Positions 41,948 through 56,900 of a stretch of 64,000 nt of DNA are shown here, one piece after another. The stretch covers positions 6,674,039 to 6,738,038 of the forward strand of contig NC_051097.1 of assembly GCF_901709675.1 (NCBI RefSeq), given 5' to 3'. The DNA is from Syngnathus acus. Its lineage: Eukaryota > Chordata > Actinopteri > Syngnathiformes > Syngnathidae. A program made the translations under genes and the position numbers. The notes beneath the pieces are model-generated. The model searched no databases and was not told where the DNA came from. It was given only the letters and a program-made list of their open reading frames with translations. How positions within the stretch are numbered: the first letter of the stretch is position 1; each line of letters starts with the position of its first letter.

Positions 41948-44900
41948 GTTCTTCAAATGTTTTTTGCAGATAGTTGTGTTTACCACTTTGAAATGAGTGG
42001 AACCCATAAACTACTCCTACTATCCGGGGCTAAATGTCATGATTATTGAGATTTGAAACGGCAATGCGGTCTGAAAATGTAATCCTGTTTATCTCCAAAC
42101 CAAAATCATTTTAATCCCCGTTAGAAATGAATGCCTTAATCAACCCTAGAAACGAATCTTAGGTCACACCAATTAAGAAATCGTGACACAGTTTTGATTG
42201 TTTTCGATTATAGACTGATAACCTCATTCATTTCCAAGGCGAATTCACTGTATCCATATCAACATCACCTTGTTTTTTTTTTCCCCACGCACATGAAAGT
42301 TACTTTATGTCCCTGGGGATATGAATAAAAAGTAGGAATGGAAAAAAAACGTATGCTTTCCCCTTTCACAGGAGATGAGTCATCATCGGACGGCAGTCCC
42401 GGTAGTCCCATCCCAGATGAAGACAGCGTAGTCTTCAGCCAGCTGACGTATCTCGGCTGCGCTTCGGTCAACGCCCCCCGCAGTGAAGTGGAGGCCCTCC
42501 GTATGATGGGCATCCTCAGGGACCAATGCCAGCTCCCCTTGGACGTCACCTTGTCTGTGCCGGGCGTGTCCGAAGGCACTGTCAGGTAAGCGCATCAAAT
42601 TAATTCCAGCCGATTAGTCTACATACACACGTTGAGTTTTCCTCACATTTATTTCCACAGGCTTTTGGACCCCAACAACAGCACGGAGATCGCCAACTAC
42701 CCCATCTATAAAATTCTCTTCTGCGTGCGCGGGCATGACGGCACGCCGGAGAGCGACTGCTTTGCGTTCACCGAGAGCCACTACAACGCCGAGATCTTCA
42801 GGATCCACGTGTTCCGTTGCCAAATCCAAGAGGCAGTAAGTTGGTTGAATTTCATATTTTCACAACCCAGGATATTCAAAAGTACTTCATTTCTGTAGTG
42901 CTTACACAATATAATACAAGAGGCTAGCCATGTGATTAGACGATGATAAAAAATAGGAAACTCTTGCATAAAGGTTTTATTTTTAAGAGTTACCCCGCCT
43001 ACCGCTCGAAGACAGCCGAGATAGGCTCCAGCACAGCGGCAACGTTCGTGTTAACATGAAAATGAATGAATGAATGTCAAAAAGTCCTTTATAGTCACAG
43101 CCAATGTTTGATGCTGTTATTTTCCTCATGTTGTGTCGTGACTTATTTTTGCACCCTTTTAAGTCCACAAATTGCGCTTCAGTCTTCAGACCAGCTGAGC
43201 GGCTGTTGGGACACATGAGGAGACTTGTGATCCTGACATCTTTTTTTTTTTTTTAAGAAAAACACGCATACAGGATTTGATGCTTGCCACTTTGCAGTAT
43301 TCCTCCATCAAAATTTATTTTCTTTTAAATCACAGTTGGGCGTGACAAAAATGGTAACATTAGTTTATATTACTCCTTTAATAGATGTCTCCCACGTCTG
43401 CTGCTGCACATCTCTTGTCTTGGATCGCCGATTCCCCCAATTCAACCCCCCCTCAACCCCGTGGCCTGTCCCACAGGGTCCACGTCAGTGTTGGGAGCTT
43501 CCCCACCACAAAAACGTTATGTCATGCACTCTGGGCTGTGTTGCAGCACACACACGCACATATAAAATAGCAAGAAAAGCCCCCCAGAAGAAGAGGTGTT
43601 AGGAAGAGGACGTGTCATTGCTTATATTTTTCAACACAAGTTTGGGGGAAAAAAAAAAAGGAGATACGAGGTTAAGGCTTCAAAGCCCCCGAGTCCAAAT
43701 TGAAACTGTATTTTTGTCACGGTGAAACTCACATGAATCTTAAAATGTCAACTTGGCATTTTAGCCTGTTTGGGGTAAAATGAGGATTCTGAGCTTTGCT
43801 GTTTGAATTTCAGCTCAAGGCTTTCTGAGTGGACTTTTTATTTTCTCTCATTTGCTTGTGTGCGTGTTGTCATTTGTTAGGTTCATTGAATCCTCCAAAT
43901 GACTTTTCCCCAAGAATGGCAATCATGGGCTTCAAAAAAAAAAAAAAAATGCACATCATTGTTGTAAGCTGGCAAAACAAATGGGTTTATATAATTTTAA
44001 TCAACACTGTGCCTTTGTTTGAATGAATTTAAAGAATTGTTTTTTTTTTAGCCATCTTGTAAGTCTCTGATCTAAAGAACAAATGTTTTGTTGATAGTCA
44101 AGAAGCACCTTTAAACGTCGCCTTTAGGAAATAGGAATATGTAATATTAACAAAAGTCGCCTTTGTTAGTCATGAACATTGAAGGTCTGCAGTCTAAAAT
44201 AGGAGTCTGATGATCCACAATCTTACTGCGGTGAGCTTTTATTTTTTTATTTTATTTTTTATTTTTGTACACTCAAATGACTTTTTTTGGGGACAAAATA
44301 AACTTTAATAATTTATCTTTAATTTTTTCCACATTGTTTGTGCTCTCTGCAGGTGAGCAGGATCCTGTACAGCTTTGCCACAGCATTTCGACGGTCAGCC
44401 AAGAAAGCGGCGCTGGCGTCCCAGCATCCCGCGCCACTCACGCCTGACAGCGACTTGTTTACCTTCACCGTCAGCCTGGAAATCAAGGAAGACGACGGCA
44501 AAGGCACTTTCAGGTTGAAGACTTGTATTGACTCAGGTTATATAAGATAAGCCAGTCCCACAAAATAAGCTTAAAATTGAATTGATCCGCGTCATCACTA
44601 ATGACATCCTTCTTTCCGTGCTTTCTTGTTTTGGTGTTATGCATTAAGACCAGAAATAACATCCTTGAAGCTCTGATTAAGAGGAATCTCTTGTGATTGC
44701 GGCTTCAAATCATCTTTTGACCCCTTTTATTTCCTCCCCATTCACCTCCACGATAGATATCAGAACTAGATTTTCTGCGACAATTTTCCCCTCATCTCTG
44801 ATTTATTTCCCTTTTATAGTGCTGTAGCAAAGGACAAGGACAAGCAGAGCTTCAAACTGCGTGCCGGAATGGACAAAAAAATTGTCATTTATGTCCAGCA

Positions 44901-47900
44901 GACATCCAATAAGGAACTGGCTATTGAGCGGTAAGAGGAAGCACACACATACACGCTAAAAATACAGAGCAAACCTTGCAGTAGCGATCTTGACTCATGG
45001 AATGGAAGACGTGCAGATTTGATTGAAATGACAGAAATGGGTTCATCCGTTTCCATGAGCTCTGGCTGTCTAATACTTGTCGTGGTTTCAAGCGAAAGCA
45101 TCCTGCCGCTGTCACTGACGAACACTCGCAAGTGAACATCATGGCGGTCATGTGTTCCAGTTGATGCGCTACAGCGCACTTTTAAGAGGGTAATTGATGG
45201 GCCCTCAGATTCCACGGTGTCATCAATCTCGGCCTCGTGGCATGTTATTGTGAAATGTACGCAAGGAGGATGAAAATGTCAAATATCCTCAATGTTCTGC
45301 TAACTATCTTAGTATATTACAGTAAGAAGGCCCGTTCAAGAAGTTAATTCTCATAACTGACTCACTTGGCTGGTGCAGTGTTACGCAATGTCATTTTATT
45401 TTATTTTGTTAAAGCTTTGGATCTTTTTTTTTTCAGGTGTTTTACTTTTTGGGGTGGGCTTGTTTAAAAAAGAAAAAAAACTCCGCATATGATTTTAATA
45501 TATTGACAAAAAGTCAACTCCACCACTAATATAACTATATATATTTTTTATGTGTGCTTCTTTTCAAGGTGTTTTGGTCTTCTGCTTAGCCCCGGCAAAA
45601 ACGTCAAGAACAGTGACATGCACCTTCTCGACCTGGTAAGATGTATATGTGTAGCTAGTTATGTGTGAGCATGAGCTAATTTCCTCCAACCTGCGCCTCT
45701 TTAGGAGTCGATGGGAAAAAGCTCCGACGGGAAGTCTTACATCATCACAGGAAGTTGGAACCCCAGCACTCCCCAGTTCCAGGCTGTGAATGAGGAAACG
45801 CCCAAAGGTGACAAACATCAGCTACTGTTAAAAAAAAAAGCATATTCATTTGTTGGATATGAATAATGTTGTTTTTTTTCTTGTTTTTTTTAGATAAATT
45901 CATGTACATGACGACAGCGGTGGACTTGGTCATTACCGAAGTAGAGGAGCCGGTGCGTTTCCTTCTGGAGACGAGGGTCCGGGTCTGCTCCCCCAACGAT
46001 CGGCTCTTCTGGCCTTTCAGCAAGCGCAACCACACCGAAACCTTCTACCTGAAACTGCGGCAGGTATTTTACGCTTATGCCGTGCAGTTTTATCCAAATA
46101 AATCAAGGTCAAGTAAAAAAAATGCCATTGTTTGCCCTTTTCCCTGATGATTTTCTCCCCCCCTGCATTTTTTCTTAGATGGAACGGAAGGAGCGGAAGA
46201 GTCCCTCCACCGACACACTTTACGAGGTGGTGAGTTTGGAAAGTGAGACCGAGAGAGAGAAACGCAAGACCACAGCTAGTCCTGGTATCATTCCCGGCGG
46301 GCCCGGTTCCATGGTTCCTTCTCCGCCCGAGGACGACGAAGAGGAAGGTAATCGACATTGTGAGCACATAGACACAAAAAAAGGTCAAGCTGCGATTCGA
46401 ACCTGGAATCACTGAGTTTGGGTGCTCATCTCTACTTTCGATAGATAACATGTTCATTCTCCATTTCACATACAGCCGATAGGGAAACGGCGGCGCATCA
46501 TTGGGTTAAAGGTTGCGGCGTTACGCAACGCATCATAACAACGAGTCTTAAGTTGTAGCGAGAACACATTTGTGCACCCTCTGGGTGAAACATCGTGCTC
46601 TTGGCAATTTGATCAATTCCAAGAATTGCAGTTAAATACAGCTTGGTCCCTTAAAACACATTCTGTTCTTTTATTGTTTACAGGTTACATTGCGTCAAAT
46701 TTTAATATGCTAGGAAAGTGAATTTATTTGAGTAGTTTTAATTTAAAAAAAATAAATGTGTATCGAGATTGATCAAACACATTATTAAATAAAATAAATA
46801 AATAATAAAATTAATGATAAATAAAAAAATTGCATTTTATGGTTTTTGTTGTTACTCTGCGGTCACAAAAGTAACACGCCGTTAAGGATACCATAGTCAT
46901 TGATTCATTTCAAGTAAATTGCGTAACAAGTTATGTAAGTTACATACATATGACATGTGCTTTTGTGTCTAGACAATGATGAGCCATTACTCAGCGGTTC
47001 TGGTGATGTTTCCAAAGAGTGCGCTGAGAAGATCCTGGAGACTTGGGGAGATTTGTTATCGAAGTGGTAAGGCTTTTGTTGCATTTGTCTTTTTTTTTTT
47101 TCTTTCCTACAAAACAACCACTTGCACAATTAATGAATTGCCTTCGACGTTCCCATTAATGACCACTGCTCTTCCACCGTCTTCCCCAGGCATCTGAATT
47201 TGTCCGTGCGACCCAGGCAGCTTCCTGCTCTGGTGCGGAGCGGTATTCCCGAGGCACTCCGCGGGGAGGTTTGGCAGCTCTTGTCCGGTTGCCACAACAA
47301 TGACCACCAGGTAGAGGAGTACCGCACCCTTATCACAAAGGTAAGACAAAATAATCACTAGTGTCTCTTTAAACTTACAGAAGCCATGCATCATGTATTT
47401 AGACTTATGGCACATTTTGAGCACAAATACAAGGGTAATAATAATCATAATAATAATAATGCTAATAATGGTAATTTAAAGGAGCCACAAATGTTGTTCT
47501 CCACTGCATAGAAGAAAAAAAAAAGGCCCCAGTGGTCTCTGGAGAGTAGTACAGTGTCTCAGGAAAAAAAAAAATCCCAGGATTTTTATTTTGGGAATAT
47601 TTCCCCATAGTCCAACCATGCAATGTGTCTCCAAAAATTCCCAAGTAAGGTGGTGCAAAAGCCCTTAATTGGGCATTTGTACATTTTGCTTTGAGATGTA
47701 AAAAAAAAAAAAAAAAATCAGTAACTTACTCAGACTCAGTCCCTCCCCCCCCCACACACACGACAATATGCCGATGCTGCTTTCAGCTTTGCTGCAACTC
47801 TGTCGTCTGCTTATGTAAAGGCAACATCCCGGGGGCACGAGGCTGGTTCCCAGGTGGTGAAAAGATGTTGGTCTTGCCTTTTTCCTCCACTTCCCCCATC

Positions 47901-50900
47901 CCCCCCACCCACTTCTCACTGCCTGACCACTGTGCCCCCCCCCACCCAATGCCCAAGTCTTTTCCTCTGAATCTCTTCAACTGCACACACTTCCTGTCCA
48001 ACAACAGTTTATGCAGATCGTTTCTATTAACTTGAAATGCTACGAATGGAATGTTAGCTTTCACTCTCAATGCCATAACAATGATGTGCAGTGCTACTGA
48101 TGCGATAGCCACCGGACAGAATGTTGGAACGTGTTTTTAAAAGCATTCCACCTTCGGAAAACACGTGCGGCTCGTCCAACAGACACTTTTCGATTTATTT
48201 AGTCTACCCAAAGCTTGTCTGGTTAGTCAGAAATAGTATGGAAAGTACGTTCACCGATCGTAAAACCTTTACATTCGAACGCAGGTCATACAATTGAGGA
48301 TTTGTACAAGATTTTGGAAGCCTCGATGAACATGTTACATAGTAAAATTTCATATTAACAGTCACTTTGCAATTCTTACTGTAATTTACTTCTCATGTAG
48401 TTATTATTTAAATATAGGCTCCGCCTCCCCCCTAATTTGTGCATGCCATAGTCATGTTCAAGCTTCTAATTAGTTTTGTGCATATTGTGTGTCCCTTTTG
48501 TGTCGAATGGACGTTATGTCCTAGCTAGCAGCTTCGTTGAGCCCTTGACCTGGTCTCAGCTTGTCTGAACATGCTGTTCATGGGCATTTCTGATGAGGCC
48601 ATTGAAAAAGTGGTCACAATTAAAAATGTAACCTTTTCATCTCCCAATAAAACCCTGACACAAGGCTGCCTGCTACGGAGGAACTCAAAGTACCAGATTA
48701 TATTTGAACGCTGACTCATTAACATTCCAGCTAGCTACCAAAAAAAAGCTCAACACATTAGGCTATATTGTCGCCATGATTTTGGCAGCGCACTAGCCCA
48801 GCCAGTGGAAGATTGTTCGAATGAAGTTGTTAGAAATAGAAAGTTACACTTAAGCTAGTACGTGTAAGGCCAACCTGTTCCAATACTTTTTTGCACGAAC
48901 AGCGAGAACGCTACGTTGTTCTCGGCAAGACAACAAGACCATTGTGACACTCAAGTTGCCAATACCTAAGGGTACTCGGGAATCAGTGCGCTTGTATTGT
49001 TGCCACGTGTTGGGCCACGGGAACGCCGTTTTCCGAGAGGTATCCGAGGTTTGATAAAAACACAAGTTCGATGGATGGTAAAAAAACTGAGGGCCTTTTG
49101 TGAACGACCCAAAAAAAAAAATGCATGATGTCAACCGCATGATGATTAGAAAGTTCAAAAGTACCATCTGTTTTTTTTCCCTCGATAGATTTAAAAAAAA
49201 AAAAATCATTTGGATTTACTTAATTGGTTGCTCATGGTTAAAATGTGGTAGATCAATATTATTTTTCGGTTTCCCTCAAAAATAAAGAAATGATAATACA
49301 TTGTAATCGTGTTACTCAAAATGAAGCAGTTTTTTTCAGCGTGGTGTTAATTGTTAAAGCACAATGGAACATTGCGATACGAGTTGAATTCATTCCGTAA
49401 CCACGCTCGCACCTCAAAACACTCGTTATCTCTAATAATCTTTTCCGATTAAAATAAATGGAAACAAATTAAATCGTTAAATCCCCGCAAAAGACACTTT
49501 TTTTTTTTGTTTCTCCATCCAGTCGGTCAGTTGCTCATCGATGCCTGGCGAGGCATGATGGGTAGTTTTAACTCAACTTAGCGCACACGTGCTCAGCCCC
49601 GGTGTCAAGATGTCACGCTGGCTCCTCTTCATCATTGTGACTGCACCCCATCCTAATTGCCATTTTGTTCCGAGCATCTCGGACTTGTTTCTCACCTTCC
49701 TCCCTTGGATGATGAGCTTTATTCCCTTGCCTCTCCCCGCTATCTTTCCTTCCCTTTTCTCCTCACCGTCATTTATTTTTAGCTCCTCGTGCGATGGGCT
49801 GAAGGGGTGCGTGAAGGCAAAGGATTTGCCGGGTGGGGTGTAGAGAGAAAGGTGCGGGCTGGTGCCAATGTTTGGGTCTCCATCACGCGACAGCAAATTG
49901 CTCTGCACGAGACAAACTCTGCAGCCTCCGCAAAGTCATTAGAGTGAGGATGTGGATCATCTCGCGTTTGGCTATTAATATCCGATGAGGCGTCTAATTT
50001 TAGCGCGGGGTTCTGCCTAATTAGTTGGAATCATAACATCCAGCACCGGTTCATTACGATGTTTAGGAAGAGCTGACCGGTTCTTTCGAGTTTATAATGA
50101 ACACTTGTCTGCTCGGAGAGAGATGACGCTTTCAAAAATTGTCTTATGCGACATCTGCAATTCTGTTAAATGAATTTATGCTAGCTACAGATTTCATATA
50201 TTTGTGCCATTTGTTTCTCAGCTTTCAAAACAAAACAAAAGGCATCAATAACACGAGCCAACTGCATGATTTTATTTTCCACATAGCATTGTTGTCATTT
50301 TTTTTGTTTTTTTTTTGCTACATTGCGGCTGTATTTACTACCTGCCAAATAGTATTCGGTGCAGCTGATCGATGGACTGAGTGTTTGGTGATTTAGCAAG
50401 CCGCGGTGTGTTTCCAGAATATTCAATTGCTTTTCTCTGAACCTGATGAACTCATACAAGAATGATTTTGTCTTTCTTGCGAACAACAGAAAAGTTAAGT
50501 CGTGAGGAATTATCCCTCGCGCTATTGTTCACGGTGTTAATTAACACAACCCGAGGCTGTGAAATGTAATCACTCGTGTTGCACTTTCATGACCTGTAGA
50601 ATTCTCTCGCTCCGGTTCTGTTATCTACATTTTGGGGGAACGAGCACAATCACAATGCCAGTTACAGATACTTCATTTTCCCTCGGCAATAGTTGGCACG
50701 GTACTTTGACACGTTGGCAAATCACTTTTTTGTTGACAATTTTTCTGTCATTGTGTGAAATGAAATTTTATACATCAAAACTACTGTGACTGAAGACTCA
50801 TATTAGGGATTCAAAATCAGTTATTTGGGCACAGTTCAAAGATATCGTCACACACGAAGAGGTAAACATCTCTGTGTTTAACAGTCGCAAGAATAATCTG

Positions 50901-53900
50901 AATGCTCACATGAGAGCAGAAAAAAAATGGTTGGCGGGGCGGGCCGGAGAAAGTGTGGGATGGAGGCAGCCGCATGTTTCTACTCTTGATGATTGGTTTG
51001 AGCCACTTTGAAGGGGCGGGACTTCTGCCACTGCTTCTCCAGCGAGGGAGAGCCAAAGAGAGAGCGAGAGCGACGGTGGGAGGGAGACTGGGAGTAAGAA
51101 AGAGACTGTTACTAAAGGAGGATAAATCATCACCAAGAGGAGGAGGAGGAGGAGGAAGAGGGTTCGTCCAGCATCGGTATGCCTGCCCACCTCGTTCCCC
51201 CTTCAGATATTGTTGCCGCTCCTCCTTATAGAAATAACAGCTGAGGTGCGGAGGTGTGTTTAAGCGTCCGTGTGTGCGATCAGGCTTTTTCAACATCGCT
51301 CATAACACCGCTTGCCTTTCAGCGGTTAACTTTGGCAAAGGACGAGACGGAAACTTGGGGTGGAAAGAGCCGGGGAAATACGGAAGTTTGCCGGCAATGA
51401 GAGAGCGTCGTTGATGACCGCTTTGTTTTTTCAGCATGTTACAAAGAAAGATTTTTTTACTGGGAGCTGTTTTTGGGGTTTTGTGGACTACAAAAATATA
51501 AGAGGGACTCCTGTCGCTGTCCCATATGCTGCCGACTGGATTATTTCTTCAACAGAGGAAAGCAAGCGACATTTTGCGTTAATTTGCCTCAGAGGGCTTC
51601 ATCGCCTCCTTTCCATCCCTCTTGCATTTGAAATGAAGTGGCAGATTAACGGAATTGAGACATGGAGCATTTGGTTTAGATTGAAACTACATTGCAGTTA
51701 GTTTCAAGGACCTGCCAAAACAGTCCTTGGGTTCAAGCTCGGACCCCGAGAGACGTCCTTCTGCCCGAGATGATGAATTCCTACCTGGATCCACTCAACC
51801 AGAGCTCCGCTGACCCGTCAAACTACTCCGCTCCCTTTTGCCTGCTTGAGATAAGCTATTCCAAAATTATCACCACCTGCCTGCTTGAAGTCTCCATTAT
51901 CCTCCTCCTCACCGTTCTGATTATTTCGGGCAACCTGGTGGTCATTTTTGTTTTCCACTGCGCCCCTTTGCTGAGCCAGCACACCACCAGCGCCTTCATC
52001 CAGACCATGGCATACGCCGATTTGCTCGTCGGTGTCAGCTGTCTCTTCCCCTCCTTGTCTTTACTTCATCACCTCCAAGGACTCGACCCCAAACTCACCT
52101 GCCAGGTGTTTGGCTACCTGGTGTCTGTTTTGAAGTCTGTCTCCATGGCGTCGTTAGCATGCGTGAGTGTGGACCGCTACATCGCCATCACGCAACCCCT
52201 GACCTACGCGGCCATGGTAACGCCGTGTCGAGTGCGTTGCTGCATCGTCCTCATATGGTTGTACTCCGCATTGATCTTCCTCCCGTCATTCCTGGGTTGG
52301 GGAAAGCCCGGTTACCACGGCGATGTCGTGGAGTGGTGCGCTGTCGAGTGGAAAACCCAACCGGCCTTCACAACCTTAATCGTCGTCCTTCTCTACGCAC
52401 CCGCCGCTCTCACCGTCTGCTTCACTTACGTCAACATCTTCAAAATCTGCCGGCAGCACACTCGGGAGATCAGCGAACGGCACGCACGTTACCGACCCCA
52501 ACCCAATCAAGACCCCGGTTTGATATCTGGATCTCTGGACAAAGACAACGGCGAGCTTGAGCAAAAGCAATCGCCCGGCTTGTTCAAACCTCAGAAACAC
52601 CAGCATCACTATCAACAACCGACTTACCCGGACAAACGGTACGCCATGGTGCTGTTCCGCATCACCAGCGTCTTCTACATCCTCTGGTTGCCCTACATCA
52701 TTTACTTTCTGTTGGAGAGCGGCGGAATCTACCACCACTCCGCAGCGTCTTTCCTCACCACTTGGCTGGCCATCAGCAACAGCTTCTGCAACTGTCTCAT
52801 CTACAGCCTCTCCAACTCCGCCTTCAGGAAGGGCCTCAAGCGACTCTGCTCGTACTGTTTGCAACGAGGCGGCCGCGGCTTCAGCGTCCGGAAACCCAAA
52901 AAGGCTTTCATCGGTTCTGTCGAACAGGGATGTGCTGGGACAGCCTACGGATCCGGTCACGGAATCGGCACAACCTGTCACGTGTAGTAGGACAGCCTTG
53001 CAATTTGGCATCTGAACCGCTCGGGAAAAAAACGTCTTTTAACGATCCCACGAAGAAATGAAGGGGGTCGTCGTTGTGCCACAGCTGTTTCCTTCGCATT
53101 TGGAGGTCACACAGATGTCCTCTGTGATCACGCCACAGCTGGCAGCAGGAGGGAGCCTAGAGTGAAGCGCTGAAGGATAAACTCACCCTGCAAGGTGTCA
53201 TTCATTCAAGGAAGAGACAGTAGTGAGAGATGGATGCGAATTTAGAGCAGGTCGAACCTTTGGTCGCGTGTATCTAACTTATTTTGTCAGTCCAGATCAC
53301 AAACATTATAGCGAACTGAGCTTTTATGTCATTTGAAGTTCTTTGAGGTGTTCCTGCCATTCCTCCCGTCCTTAGAATAATCCAATTGTGTGTACATTGT
53401 CAATGACTGACAAGCAGTAGAAAAGTAAAATCAGTTTTCTATCAATTTTCTATTGGTTTGGACAAAATATTCAGTCTTGATGAAATTTCAACAAATTTCT
53501 AATGAATGACCACGAAAGGCTTTGACTGTTAGCCAAACTGCTGTTTATTTTTGAAATCCCTTTTCTCTTTGCATGTCATGCAGCTTTCAACCCCAATTTT
53601 CTCTCCTGTCTTATTCATTTCATCGCACGAATTTATTTGCCGTGCAAAAAAAGAACAAGAGTGGATGTTTTCACACTAAATGTACGCTGATAACTGGTAC
53701 AGCTTTAATAATCTGGTACATCTTCCGCCTAAGGACGTTGGTCTGATGACACGCTGTGTGTTCCGCCGGAGCTGAAACTTCACGTTCCTAATATGAAAAA
53801 CTGCCTTGTTGTTAGTTTGATGCAGTATTGTGATGGCTGTAATGTACCTGTGCGTTTGCACAAAACCTTGAGCAAAACTCACAAGAACAAAACAAAGAGA

Positions 53901-56900
53901 CCGTTCTCTCCGGCTTTTGAAAGGAAAGCGACCCCTGAGACTCGCATGTATCCGTGTGCATGCGTGAATTGTATGTTCCCCATCATCATTTGACTTTTCG
54001 GAGCTTGCTGGAACTTGACATTCAGAAAGCTGAATAGATCCATTGTACGAGTACAAACCGTGGAAAGATATATAGCTTTATACCTAATGTTGTATACCAA
54101 AGACAGATTTTTTTTTTTTTTATTGGTATCCACTATGGGGACTTGTAAATATTTGAGGGGGTTCTACACTTTTGGTGTAGATGGTCAAGACTGTGAAGTT
54201 GTTGCCTTGAAAGTGGGATCGCGTTACCTTTACAGACAAGAGGGCTCCGTTTTGTAGACATGTGACTGTTAGACCGAAAAAGACTCGGCTGTCAATTTTC
54301 CGTTTGCAAAAAGCAGCCAGCCAAGAAAGGTCCATTTGCTGTACATTGTATTTAGCTTGTCACACTTGCATGGTTTCATTTCATGGTGTTCTTCTCGCTT
54401 TTGTCGGTGACTCAGCTCGGGGTATAACTAGAACGCGACCAATGGCTGAACAAGACTGTTAATTAAAGCAACGCGGGGTTTCACCTTGGGTTGCTCGACT
54501 CTCTCCCACACGAGGATATTTCAAGTGTTTTTTTTGTGGGTGTACGGTTTTGTAATTATGCGCCATGGTGATAGATTCACGTGATGTCTTACGAAATGCT
54601 GTCGTTTGTGAAGCGGTGCCAAATATGATAATCGTTTGTTACTACCTTCTGTCGTCACCTCATTGTCGGTGTAAAGAAACGGCATATTGAATGTGTGTGT
54701 TTTATTTCATTGTGAAGACATAAACGAGGCAGAACCGAACTGCGATTTTATTTATTACGAAAGTGCATCTTTCCCTTGGCGGGTTTTATCGAGGCGATCC
54801 TACTGTAACATGTTGGTTTTTTTTTTGAATCTTGAAAAGATTGTCAGATTTTAATCTACACAAGTGATCTCAATTTTTTTTTCTTTCAAGAAAATTCAAG
54901 GTCAGATGACGGGTGTTGCTGCTGCCAACAAATTTTATGTGCACTACTTTCTGGATTGTTTGTTGGTCAGGAAGCAAGTGGAGTCAATATTTTGTTCATA
55001 AATTCCCAATCTGTACATACATACAGCATGACTCCTTGTAAATAAAAGCCTCAAGAGATACTATCATTAAATTATTACATTCAATTCCAGTGCAAATACT
55101 TTAAGAGGTTGTGCAACCTTAATCAATTCACTTTGAACCAATTTAACACACATGGAAAGCTGGAGACAGCCATTTTCTTATCTGTCTTCCAATCTCTATT
55201 GAGTTTGCTTTGTGCTTATTTTAGAATCTAAATAGGACCCACCAGTACGAAACCAATTGTACACTCATGACCAAGCTTTTGTGAGCAGCTGACTTTTTCG
55301 CTCTCGAAAACATACAAGAGTCCAGTCTGACCAAAATAAATCACATCGTCATATCCGGACTGAGTCGTGTTAGTTTGAATCGATAGATGGAGAATGTTGT
55401 GATCAAATCAATCAAATGTGTTTTTGCTGAAACCCTTTTGACCAATAGCAAAAGACTTTATGATGCTCTGTAGGTGGCTAACCTACATGTACTGTATCTT
55501 GTATTGTAACTTTGTACATGTTGTGCATCAGTGCTGAGAAAATAAATGTCATTTGATCTCTGTGGACCTTTGTTTACTTTTTCTAATCGCAGTAGATGAT
55601 AAACGTGTTCAAACATTTATGGCCGACGGAATTCTTTTGCGAGATCTTCGAGAATAATAGCTTTCAATCATTTGTTAAATTGCCAGTTTAGATTGTGTCT
55701 GAGAAAATGCTCACGCGATGTAAATGGGCTGGAACGCAACGGCACCAGAATGCAAAATGCTGAGTGTGCATTCTGGTAATGAGGCAGCGCGCGTTTATGT
55801 GGATGACTGAATATGTAAGATTGAAGCAAGTTGAGTTGGTCCTCGGTGACGCTATTATGGTTAACGTTTGTGATGATGCTTGCGTGTGTGAAGGATTTAA
55901 ATAATATTTTGGATTGACTACGCAAAGATTAGAACAGAGCAGAGAGGATCAAGTTTTGGAGAGTGAAAGAACGCGATAAGGAAAATTCGTCAGGTTTAAA
56001 TAATATCCTGCCGTATGTTCTTTCGGCATTTCAACGGGGAGCTGAGAAAGAATAACAGAATGACAAGTCGGCCATTGTGTTAACTCAAACAAAATCAGGG
56101 ACATAAACAATAGAGGGCTAAATAGTCAACCTTCCCACGGAAGTGCAACTCGGAGCCGCTATTCCCAGCGTTACAGTACGCATACTGCCTCATTTGGCTC
56201 AACCCCACTGAGATTTTTTATTCGTCGAAAATCAGGTTACATGTTGTCCTCTTGCTTTAATTATAATCGTGCTGGGAAAATGAAGCTTCATATTTGCTTC
56301 ATGAATCAGTTGTTGAATTTTTTTCTTTTACTTCTCCAGATGGCACTCTGTTTAACACTGGGCTGAGACTTGCCATTTCTTAAACTCCTTAATAGAAACA
56401 GCACCACCTAGTGGAGTACAAAATACAACTGCTTCATGAAACAAATTTGAAGCTTCATTTTCCCATCACTGATACTTAAGCGCAATCCCTTTATAGTTAT
56501 TCTCCTTCATCCAAGGAAGCAATCGTTTTGACATAGCAGTTTTCTACGAACCTCATGCAACATTTATTACAGCAATTTATTTGTTGGAAATGTGTTTCGG
56601 ACATTTTATGTCGATAAATGAAAAGTTAATCCATATCATATCGTCATCATCAATTCGAATTATTTTCTTGTGGTGAGACAGAAACAGCTTTGACAACAAC
56701 CGAGCTCCTGTTTGTTGCATTCTCGTACAATCAAGTTATTTTTTTAGTCATAGGCCCAACCAAAGGCGTTGGCTATACTAATTAGATCAACTTGCTCATG
56801 CTCTCAAATTTGGAGGAAAATTGATTGAACATAGTTCTGGAAATAGTTTTACAACTTAAAACACTAGCACCAATTGTAACTGAGGCCAAAAAATTTACTC

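Noticed and set aside
47662-48112. Overlapping open frames in a rabgap1 intron near C-rich runs
   Set aside because: Low complexity from poly(A) and poly(C) tracts; no matching splice sites.
50817-51296. Minus-strand 159-residue open frame opposite the gpr21 5' flank
   Set aside because: Proline/leucine-rich translation arises from the antisense of GGA and GAGA repeats; no domain, no splice context.
51414-51701. Upstream open frame before gpr21
   Set aside because: Position is suggestive but the translation is not recognisable and transcription of the stretch is unproven, so I list it only as leader sequence.
52376-53011. Minus-strand 211-residue open frame over gpr21
   Set aside because: Shadow of the GC-rich GPCR coding sequence; the sense frame is a clear GPR21.
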